A DNA stretch of 64,000 nt from Inquilinus limosus_F (GTDB taxonomy: Bacteria; Pseudomonadota; Alphaproteobacteria; DSM-16000; Inquilinaceae), in the NCBI RefSeq assembly GCF_051487185.1, contig NZ_JAHVDK010000012.1, forward strand, positions 145,285-209,284, read 5' to 3'. This document shows, piece after piece, positions 16,446 through 26,013 of this stretch. Below the pieces are notes generated by a model. The model made no database searches and was not told the origin of the DNA. It worked only from the letters and a program-made list of their open reading frames with translations. How positions within the stretch are numbered: position 1 is the first letter of the stretch; the number at the start of each line of letters is the position of its first letter. The position numbers and the translations under genes were made by a program.

Positions 16446-17587
16446 AGACCCGTCACCGCCGGCAGCACGTGGCGCTCCAGCACCATCCGGGCCAGCTCGT
16501 TCTGCAGGTCGGGCCGGTCGTAGAGGCCGGCGGTGATCACCACCAGCAGCTCCGCGGATGGCACCAGGAACAGCCGCTGCCCGCCCCAGCCGATGCCGGC
16601 GATCCAGCCGATCTCCCGGCCATCCACCAAGGACCGGCCCAGCCACCAATGGAAGCCGTGGGAGAACCGGTCGTCGACGGCGATCTGCGGCGTGGTCGCC
16701 TGCTCGATCCATTCCGCGGAGACGATCTGCCTGCCCTGCCAGGCGCCACGATCGAGCACCAGCTGGCCGATCCTGGCGATGTCGCGCGGCCGCAGTCGCA
16801 GGCCGGAGGCGGCGATCGGGTCGCCGTTCGGGTAGCGCACCCATTCGGCATCGGCAATGCCGAGCGGCGCGAACAGCACCTCCTGCGCCAGCACGTCCAG
16901 CGATCGGCCGGACACCTGCTTCAGCACCGCGGACAGCAACGCCGTCGCCCCGCCGCTATAGGTGAAGCGCTCGCCCGGCGCGGCGGCGAAGGGCTGCTCC
17001 AGCACGTAGCGATACGGGTCCGGCGCGTCCGACATCAGCCGCTCGCTGTTGCGCGGATCGCTGTAGGGCAGTTCCTCGCTCCAGGCCAGCCCGCTCGACA
17101 TGGTCAGCAGGTGGCGCAGGGTGATGCGGTCCGTCTCTGGCGAGCGCAGATCGGCGTATTGCGGCAGCAGCGACAGCACCGGTGCGTCGATGTCCTTGAT
17201 CCAGCCAGTGTCGACGGCGATGCCGACCAGCAGCGCGGTGACGCTCTTGGTGATCGAGCGCAGGTCGTGCCGGGTCTCGGCGTCGTGCGGGATGCGCCCC
17301 AGCGGTTGGCCCCAGATCTGGTCCTCGCCGGCGAAGTACCGCTCATAGACCAGACGGCCGTGCCGCGCGACCAGCACGGCATGGGCGTTGCCCTCGGTCC
17401 AGGCCGCGAGCGTCGGGCCGAGGGCGCAGAGCGTTGCCGGTTCGAAGCCCTCGCCCGCGGGCGCGGCAACGGCCCAGCCATCGTCCAGCACCGCCGGCGC
17501 ACGACACTCGGGCAGCGTATCGGCGACCGAGGCGGCGCCGGGGGAGGCGAGGAGGGCGAGGAGGGGCAGGGCTCGACGCAGCGGCAT
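16442..17587 (-). CDS. Beta-lactamase-family (class C-like) serine hydrolase, exported
   Basis: A 381-residue member of the class C beta-lactamase / DD-peptidase / esterase family. A signal peptide precedes residue 23 (LLALLASPGAASVADT). The active-site SxxK is SITK (Ser111-Lys114), within RHDLRSITKSVTALLVGIAV. A YSG tyrosine motif (FTYSGGATALL) stands where YxN is usual, and HGFHWWLG lies in the C-terminal half. Many such proteins are esterases or peptidases rather than resistance enzymes. The ATG at 17587 was chosen because it directly precedes the signal peptide. Confidence 0.88.
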   Translation of the reverse strand: MPLRRALPLLALLASPGAASVADTLPECRAPAVLDDGWAVAAPAGEGFEPATLCALGPTLAAWTEGNAHAVLVARHGRLVYERYFAGEDQIWGQPLGRIPHDAETRHDLRSITKSVTALLVGIAVDTGWIKDIDAPVLSLLPQYADLRSPETDRITLRHLLTMSSGLAWSEELPYSDPRNSERLMSDAPDPYRYVLEQPFAAAPGERFTYSGGATALLSAVLKQVSGRSLDVLAQEVLFAPLGIADAEWVRYPNGDPIAASGLRLRPRDIARIGQLVLDRGAWQGRQIVSAEWIEQATTPQIAVDDRFSHGFHWWLGRSLVDGREIGWIAGIGWGGQRLFLVPSAELLVVITAGLYDRPDLQNELARMVLERHVLPAVTGL

Positions 17588-17756
17588 GGTCGTCTCCGTC
17601 TCTTCACGGGCGGAAGGCCCGCCGCCGATCCCTAGCAGGGACACCGGAGCGCCACTGTACCGGGATTGCTCGGCCTTCGATTCACCTCCGGCTGGCCACG
17701 GCTTCGCCGCAGAGCGGGAGGGATCATGCGGCGCTGGATGTCTCGGGGGAGGGATC

Positions 17757-18566
17757 ATGCGCGTTCTTTGGAGAATTCTGCCGGCCGGGCTGCTTTTGGC
17801 GCTGGCCGCCTGCATCTCGTCCCGGCCGGCGCCGCCGCCGTCGGTGGCCGAGACGCCGATGGTGCGGCAGGAGACGCTGGCTCCAAGTGCGGATCGTCTG
17901 ATGGCTCCGTGGAGCGAGCCGGCGCCGACGAGCCGGCTCGGTACGCGATGGGGGGAGACGATCGCGTCCTCGATCCGTTTCGTCCATCTGGACCGCTTGT
18001 GGTCCAGCCCCGAAGGCAGAGTGACGATCCGCTACGAGGGCGGTCGCCCGGCCGGGACATCCGGCGCCGCATTCCGCAGGCTGCCTGTCGCTTATGGCTG
18101 GATCGAATGGGCGGTGCTCGACGCCCAGGGCCGGTCGATGCCCGTGACGCCCGCCGCCAACGGCGAGTTCCGGCTTCGCGGCCGATCCGGCGACCTGTAC
18201 CGGCTTGCCTTCAGCAATCGCAGCCGGCAGACGGTCGAGATCGTGGCCACGGTGGATGGGCTCGACGTGCTGAGCGGCCGGTCGGGCAGCATCGCCAACC
18301 GCGGCTATGTGGTCCGTCCCGGCGACATGCTGGTGATCGAGGGTTTCCGCAAGAGCGAGGATGCGGTCGCGGCCTTCCGCTTCTCCGCGTCGGGCGAGGC
18401 TTATGCCGCCAATACGCTGCAGGGCGATCCGCGCAACATCGGCGTCATCGGCATGGCGGTGTTCACCCTCGACGATCCGGCCAATGACGTGGTGGCTGCC
18501 GAAGCGCAGCCGTTCCCGGCCGACGCGCCGCGCGACCCGCGCTTCGCACCGCCGCCGGTGCGGTAG
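17757..18566 (+). CDS. Putative lipoprotein of unknown function
   Basis: A 269-residue exported protein with a lipoprotein signal: MRVLWRILPAGLLLALAAC, lipobox LAAC with the acylated Cys at 19. After a proline-rich linker comes a beta-rich domain: RLGTRWGETIASSIRFVHLD, VTIRYEGGRPAG, LYRLAFSNRSRQTVEIVATV, VVRPGDMLVIEGFR. I do not recognise the family. The ribosome site gggggaggg precedes the ATG. A near-copy of the ribosome-site-plus-ATG segment (gagggatcatgcg) occurs 31 bp upstream, out of frame. Confidence 0.75.
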   Translation: MRVLWRILPAGLLLALAACISSRPAPPPSVAETPMVRQETLAPSADRLMAPWSEPAPTSRLGTRWGETIASSIRFVHLDRLWSSPEGRVTIRYEGGRPAGTSGAAFRRLPVAYGWIEWAVLDAQGRSMPVTPAANGEFRLRGRSGDLYRLAFSNRSRQTVEIVATVDGLDVLSGRSGSIANRGYVVRPGDMLVIEGFRKSEDAVAAFRFSASGEAYAANTLQGDPRNIGVIGMAVFTLDDPANDVVAAEAQPFPADAPRDPRFAPPPVR

Positions 18567-18607
18567 GCCCTTGCGGTCGCTCTCATGGTCGGGATAATTT
18601 CTCGATC

Positions 18608-19189
18608 ATGAGAAGCGAGATGATCAACGATCTGGAGCCGGTGGACGCTCGTCTGGCCGCCCGCCTGGCGGCGCTGCGGGCGGAGCAGGGGTGGTCGCTC
18701 GACGTCCTGGCCGAGCGCAGCGGCATCAGCCGGGCGACGCTGTCGCGGATGGAGCGCGGCGAGACAAGCCCGACCGCCTCGCTGCTCGGCCGGCTCTGCA
18801 CCGCCTATGGCCGCACCATGTCCGGCTTGATCGCCGAGGTCGAGACCGACCCGCCGCAGCATCTGCGCCGGGCCGAGCAGCCGGGCTGGACCGATCCCGA
18901 GAGCGGCTTCCGCCGCCGCAGCGTGTCGCCGCCGGCCACGGGCTTCCGCGGCGAGCTGGTGGAAGGCACGCTGCCTGCCGGCGCGGTGGTGGCCTATGAC
19001 GGGCCACCGATCCAGGGGCTGGAGCAGCATGTCTGGATGCTGGACGGGGTGCTGGAGCTGACCGTCGACGGCACCAGCCACCGGCTGGAGCCGGGCGACT
19101 GCCTGCGCTTCCGCCTGTTCGGCCCGACCCGCTTCGCCTGCCCCGGGCCGCGCCCGGCCCACTACGTCATCGCCGTCTGCAAGCCGTGA
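18608..19189 (+). CDS. XRE-family regulator with cupin sensor domain
   Basis: A 193-residue transcription factor. An N-terminal Xre/Cro helix-turn-helix (about residues 13-68: RLAALRAEQGWSLDVLAERS, then GISRATLSRMERGETSP) is joined to a C-terminal cupin (about 115-190, ending VWMLDGVLELTVDGTSHRLE then PGDCLRF). Such HTH-cupin proteins sense a small ligand in the barrel. The stop codon overlaps a GTG start of the following acetyltransferase by four bases, so the acetyltransferase is probably co-expressed with it. Confidence 0.92.
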   Translation: MRSEMINDLEPVDARLAARLAALRAEQGWSLDVLAERSGISRATLSRMERGETSPTASLLGRLCTAYGRTMSGLIAEVETDPPQHLRRAEQPGWTDPESGFRRRSVSPPATGFRGELVEGTLPAGAVVAYDGPPIQGLEQHVWMLDGVLELTVDGTSHRLEPGDCLRFRLFGPTRFACPGPRPAHYVIAVCKP

Positions 19190-19743
19190 GCGCCGTCATG
19201 CCCGATACCTCCATTCCATCCCCGGTCACCCTGATGGAGGTCGAGGCCGACGGTCTCGCCGAACATCTCGACGACCTCGCGGAGGTGCTGCAGGCCTGCG
19301 TGCTGGACGGCGCCAGCGTCGGCTTCGTGCTGCCCTTCACGGTCGCGGCGGCGCGGGATTTCTGGCGGGGGCTGGAACCCGCGTTCCGCAGCGGCGCCCG
19401 GCGCCTGATCGTGGCGCGGCTGGATGGCCGCACGGTCGGCACCGTGCAGCTCGTGCTCGGCATGCCGGCCAACGGGATCCACCGTGCCGAGATCGCCAAG
19501 CTGCTGGTGCATCCGGCGGCGCGGCGCCGCGGCATCGCCCGCATGCTGATGCTCGCGGCCGAGGACCTGGCGCGCCGCCACGGCCGCAGCTTGCTGCTGC
19601 TCGACACCCGGCGCGGCGATAACGGCGAGAAGCTGTATGAAAGCCTAGGCTTCCGCCTGTTCGGCATCGTCCCCGGCCACGCCCGCTCCCCCGCCGGCAT
19701 GCTGGAGGACACCAGCTACATGCTGAAACAGCTCGGGGCGTAG
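19186..19743 (+). CDS. GNAT-family N-acetyltransferase coupled to the XRE-cupin regulator
   Basis: A 185-residue acetyltransferase. LIVARLDGRTVGTVQLVLGM, HRAEIAKLLVHPAARRRGIA with the CoA loop, RMLMLAAEDLARRHGR, and LYESLGFRLFGIVPGHARSP mark the fold. The GTG at 19186 overlaps the regulator stop as GTGA; an ATG at 19198 (MPDTSIPS) is an alternative and lacks an obvious ribosome site, so coupled initiation fits either. The substrate may relate to the ligand sensed by the cupin regulator; that is inference from the overlap. Confidence 0.87.
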   Translation: MSAVMPDTSIPSPVTLMEVEADGLAEHLDDLAEVLQACVLDGASVGFVLPFTVAAARDFWRGLEPAFRSGARRLIVARLDGRTVGTVQLVLGMPANGIHRAEIAKLLVHPAARRRGIARMLMLAAEDLARRHGRSLLLLDTRRGDNGEKLYESLGFRLFGIVPGHARSPAGMLEDTSYMLKQLGA

Positions 19744-19744
19744 A

Positions 19745-19769
19745 CCGGGTTCGCACAAGGCGAACCCGG
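19745..19769. terminator. Hairpin between convergent genes
   Basis: ccgggttcgc and gcgaacccgg form a perfect 10-bp stem around a five-base loop, beginning two bases after the acetyltransferase stop and 15 bp before the PhoX stop on the other strand. There is no clear T-tract, so it may act as a bidirectional but incomplete terminator. Confidence 0.6.
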
Positions 19770-19783
19770 CCTGCACTGCCGGA

Positions 19784-21349
19784 TCAGAGCGGCCCGCGCT
19801 CCCACGGGCCGGTGATCGCGAAGGTGATGCCCGGGCTCTGGACATTGACGAACAGGGTCGGGCCGTCCGGGCTCCAGCAGGCGCCGCAGAACTCACTGTC
19901 GCGGTAGTCGCCCTCGGCGATGGTCTTGCCGGCGCCGGCGATCTGGCTCGCGGTTAGCTCGACATTGTTCTTCAGCAGGTAGAAGGGCGCGCCGCGACGG
20001 GTCAGGCCGACCAGCCGCGTGCCGGGGCCGAAGGCGTCGGGGCTGCCGTCCGGCGCCGCATCCGGGTCCTCGCACAGCACCACGCCGCCGCGCGGGCTGA
20101 CGGTGATGTTGTCGGGGTTGTGCGCGGCGATCTGGCTCTCGCTGACGAACAGGGCCCGCAGGCGCTGCGAGGCGAGGTGCAGCACCCAGACCGCGCCGTA
20201 GCCGCGGCCCCGGCGGCCGCTCGGCTCCACCCCGGTGCTGGTGTCGACGATGAACATCATGCCATCGGCATAGAAGATGCCTTCGCCGCGGCTCATGCGC
20301 AGCGCGCCCTGGGCCCAGCCCTGCGCGAACGGGCCGCTGAGGGTCTCGCCGGCGCCGATGTCGGGGAAGTCCGTCGGCGCGGCGACGGCGTCCATGTCCG
20401 GCTCGCGGATGTCGATCCATTCGAGCTCGTACTCGTCGCCGATATGCGCGACGACGAGGTCGGCGTTGGGCCGGCGGCGCGCCCGCGCCATCTGCAGCCG
20501 GCCGCCATGCTCCAGCGATCCCGGCCGGCCGGAGCGGTCGTCGGGGATGAAGCGGTACAGCCCCGCCTTGTTGCGGTCATCCTCGGTCAGATAGACGATG
20601 CCGGTGCGCGGATCGATCGCCACCGCCTCGTGGCTGAAGCGGCCCATCGCCACCAGCGGGCGGCCGGTGGTGCGCTCGGCCTCCGGATGCACTTCGAAGA
20701 CATAGCCGTGCCGGCGGCCGGCGCTGGACAGGGCGTTGGTCTTGACCTCCTCGCAGCTCAGCCAGGTGCCCCAGGGCGTCGGGCCGCCGGCGCAGTTGAC
20801 CAGCGTGCCGGCGAGACTGGCCTCGGCCGTCTGCCACTTGCCGTCGCGGAAGCGCAGCGTGGTGGTGCCGCCGCCGGCGCGCTGGCCGGTGGTGCCGATC
20901 GTCCCGGTGTCGTAGGTGCCGGGGGCGCTGATCGGGGTGGCGGAGGCGCTGACCTCATGATTGCGGATCAGCACCAGTTCCGGGTCGCGGCCGTGACCAC
21001 GCCCGCGGCCGTGCCAGCCGCCCCAGCCGAACCGCCCGCGGTCGGCCATCACCGCCATGCCGTCATGGCGGGCGGGGACGGGCTGGCCGTCGGCCATGCG
21101 GTCGCCGGTCCAGGCGAAGGAGCTGTAGCTGAAGCCCGGCGGCAGCAGCAGCAATGGCAGGCCCGTGCTCTGGTCGGCCACGGGGGCGAGCCCGCCATAG
21201 GGGCTCGGCACCGGGGCGGTCCAGTTCTCGCCCTTGGCGGCGGCCTGGGCCTGGCGCAGCGACAGCGCGCCCAGGCTGTCCATCACGCCCAGGGCCACGG
21301 CGGCGGCGCCACCCTGAAGGACGAGTCGACGGGAGGTGGGAAGGGACAT
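19784..21349 (-). CDS. PhoX-family (DUF839) phosphatase-like exported protein
   Basis: A 521-residue protein of the PhoX/DUF839 family, whose characterised members are calcium- and iron-dependent alkaline phosphatases. A Tat-like signal (SRRLVLQGGAAAVALGV) precedes an AQA cleavage site. Family blocks include ELVLIRNHEVSASATPISAP, GTWLSCEE, GRFSHEAVAIDPRTGIVYLT, LTEDDRNKAGLYRFIPDD, and NPDNITVSPRGGVVLCEDPD. The ATG at 21349 directly precedes the Tat motif. I saw no Pho box upstream, so phosphate control is not supported by the sequence. Confidence 0.88.
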   Translation of the reverse strand: MSLPTSRRLVLQGGAAAVALGVMDSLGALSLRQAQAAAKGENWTAPVPSPYGGLAPVADQSTGLPLLLLPPGFSYSSFAWTGDRMADGQPVPARHDGMAVMADRGRFGWGGWHGRGRGHGRDPELVLIRNHEVSASATPISAPGTYDTGTIGTTGQRAGGGTTTLRFRDGKWQTAEASLAGTLVNCAGGPTPWGTWLSCEEVKTNALSSAGRRHGYVFEVHPEAERTTGRPLVAMGRFSHEAVAIDPRTGIVYLTEDDRNKAGLYRFIPDDRSGRPGSLEHGGRLQMARARRRPNADLVVAHIGDEYELEWIDIREPDMDAVAAPTDFPDIGAGETLSGPFAQGWAQGALRMSRGEGIFYADGMMFIVDTSTGVEPSGRRGRGYGAVWVLHLASQRLRALFVSESQIAAHNPDNITVSPRGGVVLCEDPDAAPDGSPDAFGPGTRLVGLTRRGAPFYLLKNNVELTASQIAGAGKTIAEGDYRDSEFCGACWSPDGPTLFVNVQSPGITFAITGPWERGPL

Positions 21350-21570
21350 CGTTGCTGGCTCCTGCTGGCTGTCCGTCGACCTGGGCCGTCCGAGCCATGC
21401 CGGCCGGCGAACGCCTGAGGATGGCTGTCCCCAAGTCAATGGAATCACTGACGGAGCGAGCTATAGCCGAGATAAGATAAACTTTTGTTAAGGAGACGTG
21501 GTCTCGGGAAAAGAAATAGCGTGGATATCTTCTCAGATATTTCAGATTTGTTTCGCAGGCTCGTCGGCCA

Positions 21571-23553
21571 TCATCCCATCCGCGGCCGCCCTGCGGCGGT
21601 GGCGGTGACGGTGCTTTCGACGAACAGGTCGAGGCCGCCGGCCATCGTCACCACCCGGTCGGCGCGGGTGACGGTCACCGCCACCTCCCGGCCGCCGGCC
21701 TCGCGCGCCAGGACCTCGGCCCGGCCGCACGCCTCGGCCTCGGCATGGGCGGCCGCCTCCTCCAGGCTGCCGAAGGTGCGGAGGCCGCCCGGGGCATGGA
21801 CGCGGAAACGGCCTTCCTCCGGCGCGGTGATGGTGACCGTCGCCCGCTGCAGCACGCCGCTGGCCACCGCGCCGATCGCGTTGGTGACGCCGGCATGTTC
21901 CGGCACCACGCATTCGGTGCCGAGCCGCCGGGCGATCTCCGGGTAGTAGGTCGCGGCCGAAGCGCCGATCCCGACCAGCGGCAGGCCGAGGGCGAGGGCA
22001 GGGCGCAGCAAGGTGGAGACGGGGGCATCGCCCGCCACCGCCCGGCGGGGCAGCAGGCCGCGCGCCTCCCGCGCCGGCTCGACGACGCCGTCGCGGGCCA
22101 GCGCCGCCTCGACCAGCGCCAGGGCGCTGTCCCCGGTCAGCCGCTCCAGCACCGCCCGGGCGAAGACCTCGGCATCGGCGGGCGGTGTCCAGCCCGGCTC
22201 GGCCGGGCGGCGGGTCCATAGGGTTGCGCCCAGCAGCGCCGCCTCGCGCGACCAGCCGCCATGCAGCCCCAGAACATGCGCCGCGTCGGTCGGGGTGAAG
22301 CCGGACAGGATCACCAGCCCGCGCGCCACCAGCCGCTCCAGCGGCCGGTCGAGCAGGTGGCTGGTCAGCACCGCCTCCAGCGGCTGCGGCCCGTCGGCCA
22401 GCGCGTCCCAGATCCGCCGCTCCTGCGGCGACAGCGTGTCGGTGTCCAGCGCCCGCAGGCGCAGGGCGAAGCGGCCGTCCAGGCTGGTGCCTTCAGCGCG
22501 CTCGGCCTGGCGGCGCAGCGCCACCAGCATCTCCGGATGCTGATGCGCCAGCAGGCTCAAGGGCACCGACCGGCGCGGCCCGACGGCGAGGCCGATGCCG
22601 GGCTCGACCCGCACCTCGCTGTCGCCGCCCAGGCCGAAGGTGCGGATTTCCACCGCCTCGACCATGGTACGCCAGCCGCCGACCTGGGCGCCCTCGCGGC
22701 TCAGGAGGGGCAGGCCGTCCTTCAGGATGGCGATGTCGGTGGTGGTGCCGCCGATATCCGAGACGAAGCAGTCCTCGCGGCCGGTCAGCCAGCGGGCGCC
22801 GACCACGCTGGCGGCGGGGCCGGACAGCACGGTCTCGACCGGCCGGGCCAGGGCGAAGCGGTCGGCGATCAGCGACCCGTCGCCCTTCACCACCATCAGC
22901 GGCGCTGCGATGCCGCGGGCGTCCAGCCGGCCACGCACCGCCCGGATCAGCGACGCGGTCAGCGGGATCAGCCGGGCGTTGAGCAGGGCGGTCAGGGCCC
23001 GCCGCGGCGCGTCGAGGCCGGAGGTCAGCTCATGGCCGCAGGTCACGGGCTTGCCGGTCAGGTCGCGCACCAGGTCGCGCACCGCCTGCTCATGCGCCGG
23101 GTTGCGCACGGCGAAATAGCCGGCGACGGCGAAGGCGGTGACGGAAGGGGCGTGGCGCAGGATGGCGGCGCGGGCCGACTCGAGGTCCAGCGGCGCCTGC
23201 TCCTCGCCCGACGGATGGTGGCCGCCGGAGACGGCGACGACCGGGTCGCCGCCGATCGCGGCGCGCAGCCCGGCGCGGTCCAGCGCCGCTTCGGGATAGC
23301 CGATCAGGATCAGGCAGGCCGGGTTGCCCTGGCCCTCGACCACGGCGTTGGTCGCGAGGGTGGTGGACAGGCCGACGAAGCCGATCTCAGCAGGGTGCTG
23401 CTCCAGCACCGCGTCGATCGCGGCGCCGATGCCCAGCGCCAGGTCGTGCTTGGTGGTCAGCCGTTTGGCGGCGGCGACGACGCCGCGGTCCGGGTCGAAC
23501 AGGACCGCATCGGTGAAGGTGCCGCCGGTGTCGATGCCGAGGGAAAGGGACAA
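21571..23553 (-). CDS. Hydantoinase/oxoprolinase family protein (HyuA-like subunit)
   Basis: A 660-residue ATP-dependent hydantoinase/5-oxoprolinase-type protein. The N-terminal GIDTGGTFTDAVLF is the family signature of an actin-like ATP-binding fold; LSTTLATNAVVEGQG, LSGPAASVVGARWL, FVSDIGGTTTDIAILKDG and FGLGGDSEV follow in order. These enzymes open five-membered cyclic amides such as hydantoins or 5-oxoproline. No HyuB partner lies next to it, unlike classical hyuAB pairs. The best start is TTG at 23553, immediately before the conserved strand. The next gene on the same strand begins 222 bases downstream. Confidence 0.88.
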   Translation of the reverse strand: MSLSLGIDTGGTFTDAVLFDPDRGVVAAAKRLTTKHDLALGIGAAIDAVLEQHPAEIGFVGLSTTLATNAVVEGQGNPACLILIGYPEAALDRAGLRAAIGGDPVVAVSGGHHPSGEEQAPLDLESARAAILRHAPSVTAFAVAGYFAVRNPAHEQAVRDLVRDLTGKPVTCGHELTSGLDAPRRALTALLNARLIPLTASLIRAVRGRLDARGIAAPLMVVKGDGSLIADRFALARPVETVLSGPAASVVGARWLTGREDCFVSDIGGTTTDIAILKDGLPLLSREGAQVGGWRTMVEAVEIRTFGLGGDSEVRVEPGIGLAVGPRRSVPLSLLAHQHPEMLVALRRQAERAEGTSLDGRFALRLRALDTDTLSPQERRIWDALADGPQPLEAVLTSHLLDRPLERLVARGLVILSGFTPTDAAHVLGLHGGWSREAALLGATLWTRRPAEPGWTPPADAEVFARAVLERLTGDSALALVEAALARDGVVEPAREARGLLPRRAVAGDAPVSTLLRPALALGLPLVGIGASAATYYPEIARRLGTECVVPEHAGVTNAIGAVASGVLQRATVTITAPEEGRFRVHAPGGLRTFGSLEEAAAHAEAEACGRAEVLAREAGGREVAVTVTRADRVVTMAGGLDLFVESTVTATAAGRPRMG

Positions 23554-23654
23554 GATGAACCGCGCCGGAAGTATCGCCTCCGATTAGGACAAGACGTCCC
23601 GCACGGCAAAGCTTTTCGGCATGCGACGAGGAAGGATCCATCAGCGGCCGGCAG

Positions 23655-24071
23655 CTACGCCGCGTCCTCGCCCGCCAGGCTGTCCGCATCGTCGAGATCG
23701 GCGTCGAAATCGACCAGGTCGTAGCCCTCGCCGTCCGAAGCCTCGGCCTCGAAGGCCACGTCCGGCAGGTCCATCAGCAGGGACAGCACCTCGCCGGCGG
23801 CGGCGATCCGGTCGAACTCATCCCCGGCCGGCGGATTGCGGCTGGCGGCCAGGCAGTGCAGCACTTGGCGCAGCATCCAGCGCTCCCGGGGTGGCGGGGC
23901 ATCGGCCTCGGACCAGGTGTCGCGGACATCCCGAAGCCGGCACAGAATCTCGGCCGCGTTCTGCCGCAGGGCGAGGATCTCGTCGCGTCGGCTGGCCGGC
24001 GCCGTCCTCGGGAAGGTCCTGGGCGTCGTCGATGGAAGGGCCGTATCGTCAGCGAATTGAATGACGGACAT
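23655..24071 (-). CDS. Hypothetical acidic protein
   Basis: A 138-residue protein I do not recognise. It has an alpha-helical centre (RRDEILALRQNAAEILCRLR, then WMLRQVLHCLAASRNPP) and a very acidic tail (DGEGYDLVDFDADLDDADSL). I chose the ATG at 24071 because gggagg lies eight bases upstream; an earlier GTG- or ATG-type start is possible but has no ribosome site. Upstream is an AT-rich patch with a 12-bp palindrome. The acidic tail and composition suggest a soluble, possibly partner-binding protein. Confidence 0.6.
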   Translation of the reverse strand: MSVIQFADDTALPSTTPRTFPRTAPASRRDEILALRQNAAEILCRLRDVRDTWSEADAPPPRERWMLRQVLHCLAASRNPPAGDEFDRIAAAGEVLSLLMDLPDVAFEAEASDGEGYDLVDFDADLDDADSLAGEDAA

Positions 24072-24099
24072 GACACCATCCTCCCCCGAGCCAATGCGC

Positions 24100-24111
24100 T
24101 GCATATATGCA
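24100..24111. promoter_or_regulatory. 12-bp palindrome in AT-rich promoter patch
   Basis: tgcatatatgca is a perfect palindrome 29 bp upstream of the hypothetical acidic gene, inside about 50 bases (24100-24150) that are far more AT-rich than the surroundings. It probably marks the promoter or an operator of that gene. No specific regulator can be named. Confidence 0.4.
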
Positions 24112-24217
24112 TGACTATATACCTATAAAGTAGGGTATTTTATATAATTTGCAAGTGGTCCATTTGGATGGGGATGCGCCGGTCGGCGCGGGCGAAGCGA
24201 TCCGGGTGAAGGGCGGC

Positions 24218-25048
<831 letters not shown>

Positions 25049-25059
25049 GCTCGACCTCC

Positions 25060-26007
25060 TCACGTCGCGGCCAGCTTGGCGCGCTGGCGCAGCCACAAGA
25101 GCGCCAGCGACATGGCGACGACGATGGCGAAGAAGACCACGGCGACTGCCGAGCCGTAGCCGATATCGTAGAAGCTGAAGGCCTGGGTATAGAGATAGAT
25201 GTTGATCGTCTCCGACGCCGTGCCCGGGCCGCCCTGGGTGATGGCGTAGATGATGTCGAAGCTCTTCAGCGCGTCGATCGAGCGGATGATCACCGCCACC
25301 ATCAGGAAGGGCGAGATCATCGGCAGGGTCAGGTAGCGGAACTGCTGCAGCCAGGTGGCGCCGTCGATCTGGGCGCTCTCATAGGGCTCGGCCGGCAGGG
25401 CGGACAGCCCGCCCAGCACGATCAGCATGACCAGCGGCGTCCACTGCCAGGTCTCGACCAGCACCAGCGAGGGGATCACCGTCGCCTGGTCGAACACCCA
25501 GAGCGACGGCGGCAGCCCGACGAGGCTGAGCAGGTAGTTCAGCACGCCGAGCTGCGGATGGAACATCATGGTCCAGACGAGGGCGATGGCGACCGGGGTC
25601 GCCATCATCGGCATGATCACGATGCCGCGGGCCAGGCCGCGCAGCGGGAAGCGCTCGTTGAACACCAGCGCCGCCGCGAGGCCGAGGATCAGCGGCAGGA
25701 GCACGGAGAGGACGGTGTAGACCAGGGTGTGCCACACCGCCTCGCCGAAGCGGGCGTCGGCGAACAGGCGGGCATAGTTGTCGAGGCCGATGAAGCCGCC
25801 GGCGCCGGTGGCCTGCCAGTCGTGCAGGCTGACCCAGCCGGTGAAGGCCCAGGGGAAGACGATCACCGCCCCGACCACCAGCACCGCCGGCAGGATGAAG
25901 GGCAGGTAGGTGCGCAGGGTCGGCGCGACGGCGTTCGGCCGCCGTGCCCGCACCCAGCGCCGCCGGCCCGCCCCGGCGTCCGCGGCCCCGATCACGCTCG
26001 CCCGCAT
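25060..26007 (-). CDS. Sugar ABC transporter permease (MalF-like)
   Basis: A 315-residue inner-membrane permease with six predicted helices after a basic N-terminus (GRRRWVRARRPN). LDNYARLFADARFGEAVWHT and the EAA loop PYESAQIDGATWLQQFRYLT are standard for CUT1 permeases, and TQGGPGTASETINIYLYTQA is another family block. It begins six bases after the binding-protein gene and ends eleven bases before the second permease, so all three are one transcript. Sugar or sugar-acid transport is inferred from the family. Confidence 0.92.
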   Translation of the reverse strand: MRASVIGAADAGAGRRRWVRARRPNAVAPTLRTYLPFILPAVLVVGAVIVFPWAFTGWVSLHDWQATGAGGFIGLDNYARLFADARFGEAVWHTLVYTVLSVLLPLILGLAAALVFNERFPLRGLARGIVIMPMMATPVAIALVWTMMFHPQLGVLNYLLSLVGLPPSLWVFDQATVIPSLVLVETWQWTPLVMLIVLGGLSALPAEPYESAQIDGATWLQQFRYLTLPMISPFLMVAVIIRSIDALKSFDIIYAITQGGPGTASETINIYLYTQAFSFYDIGYGSAVAVVFFAIVVAMSLALLWLRQRAKLAAT

Positions 26008-26013
26008 GTCCCC

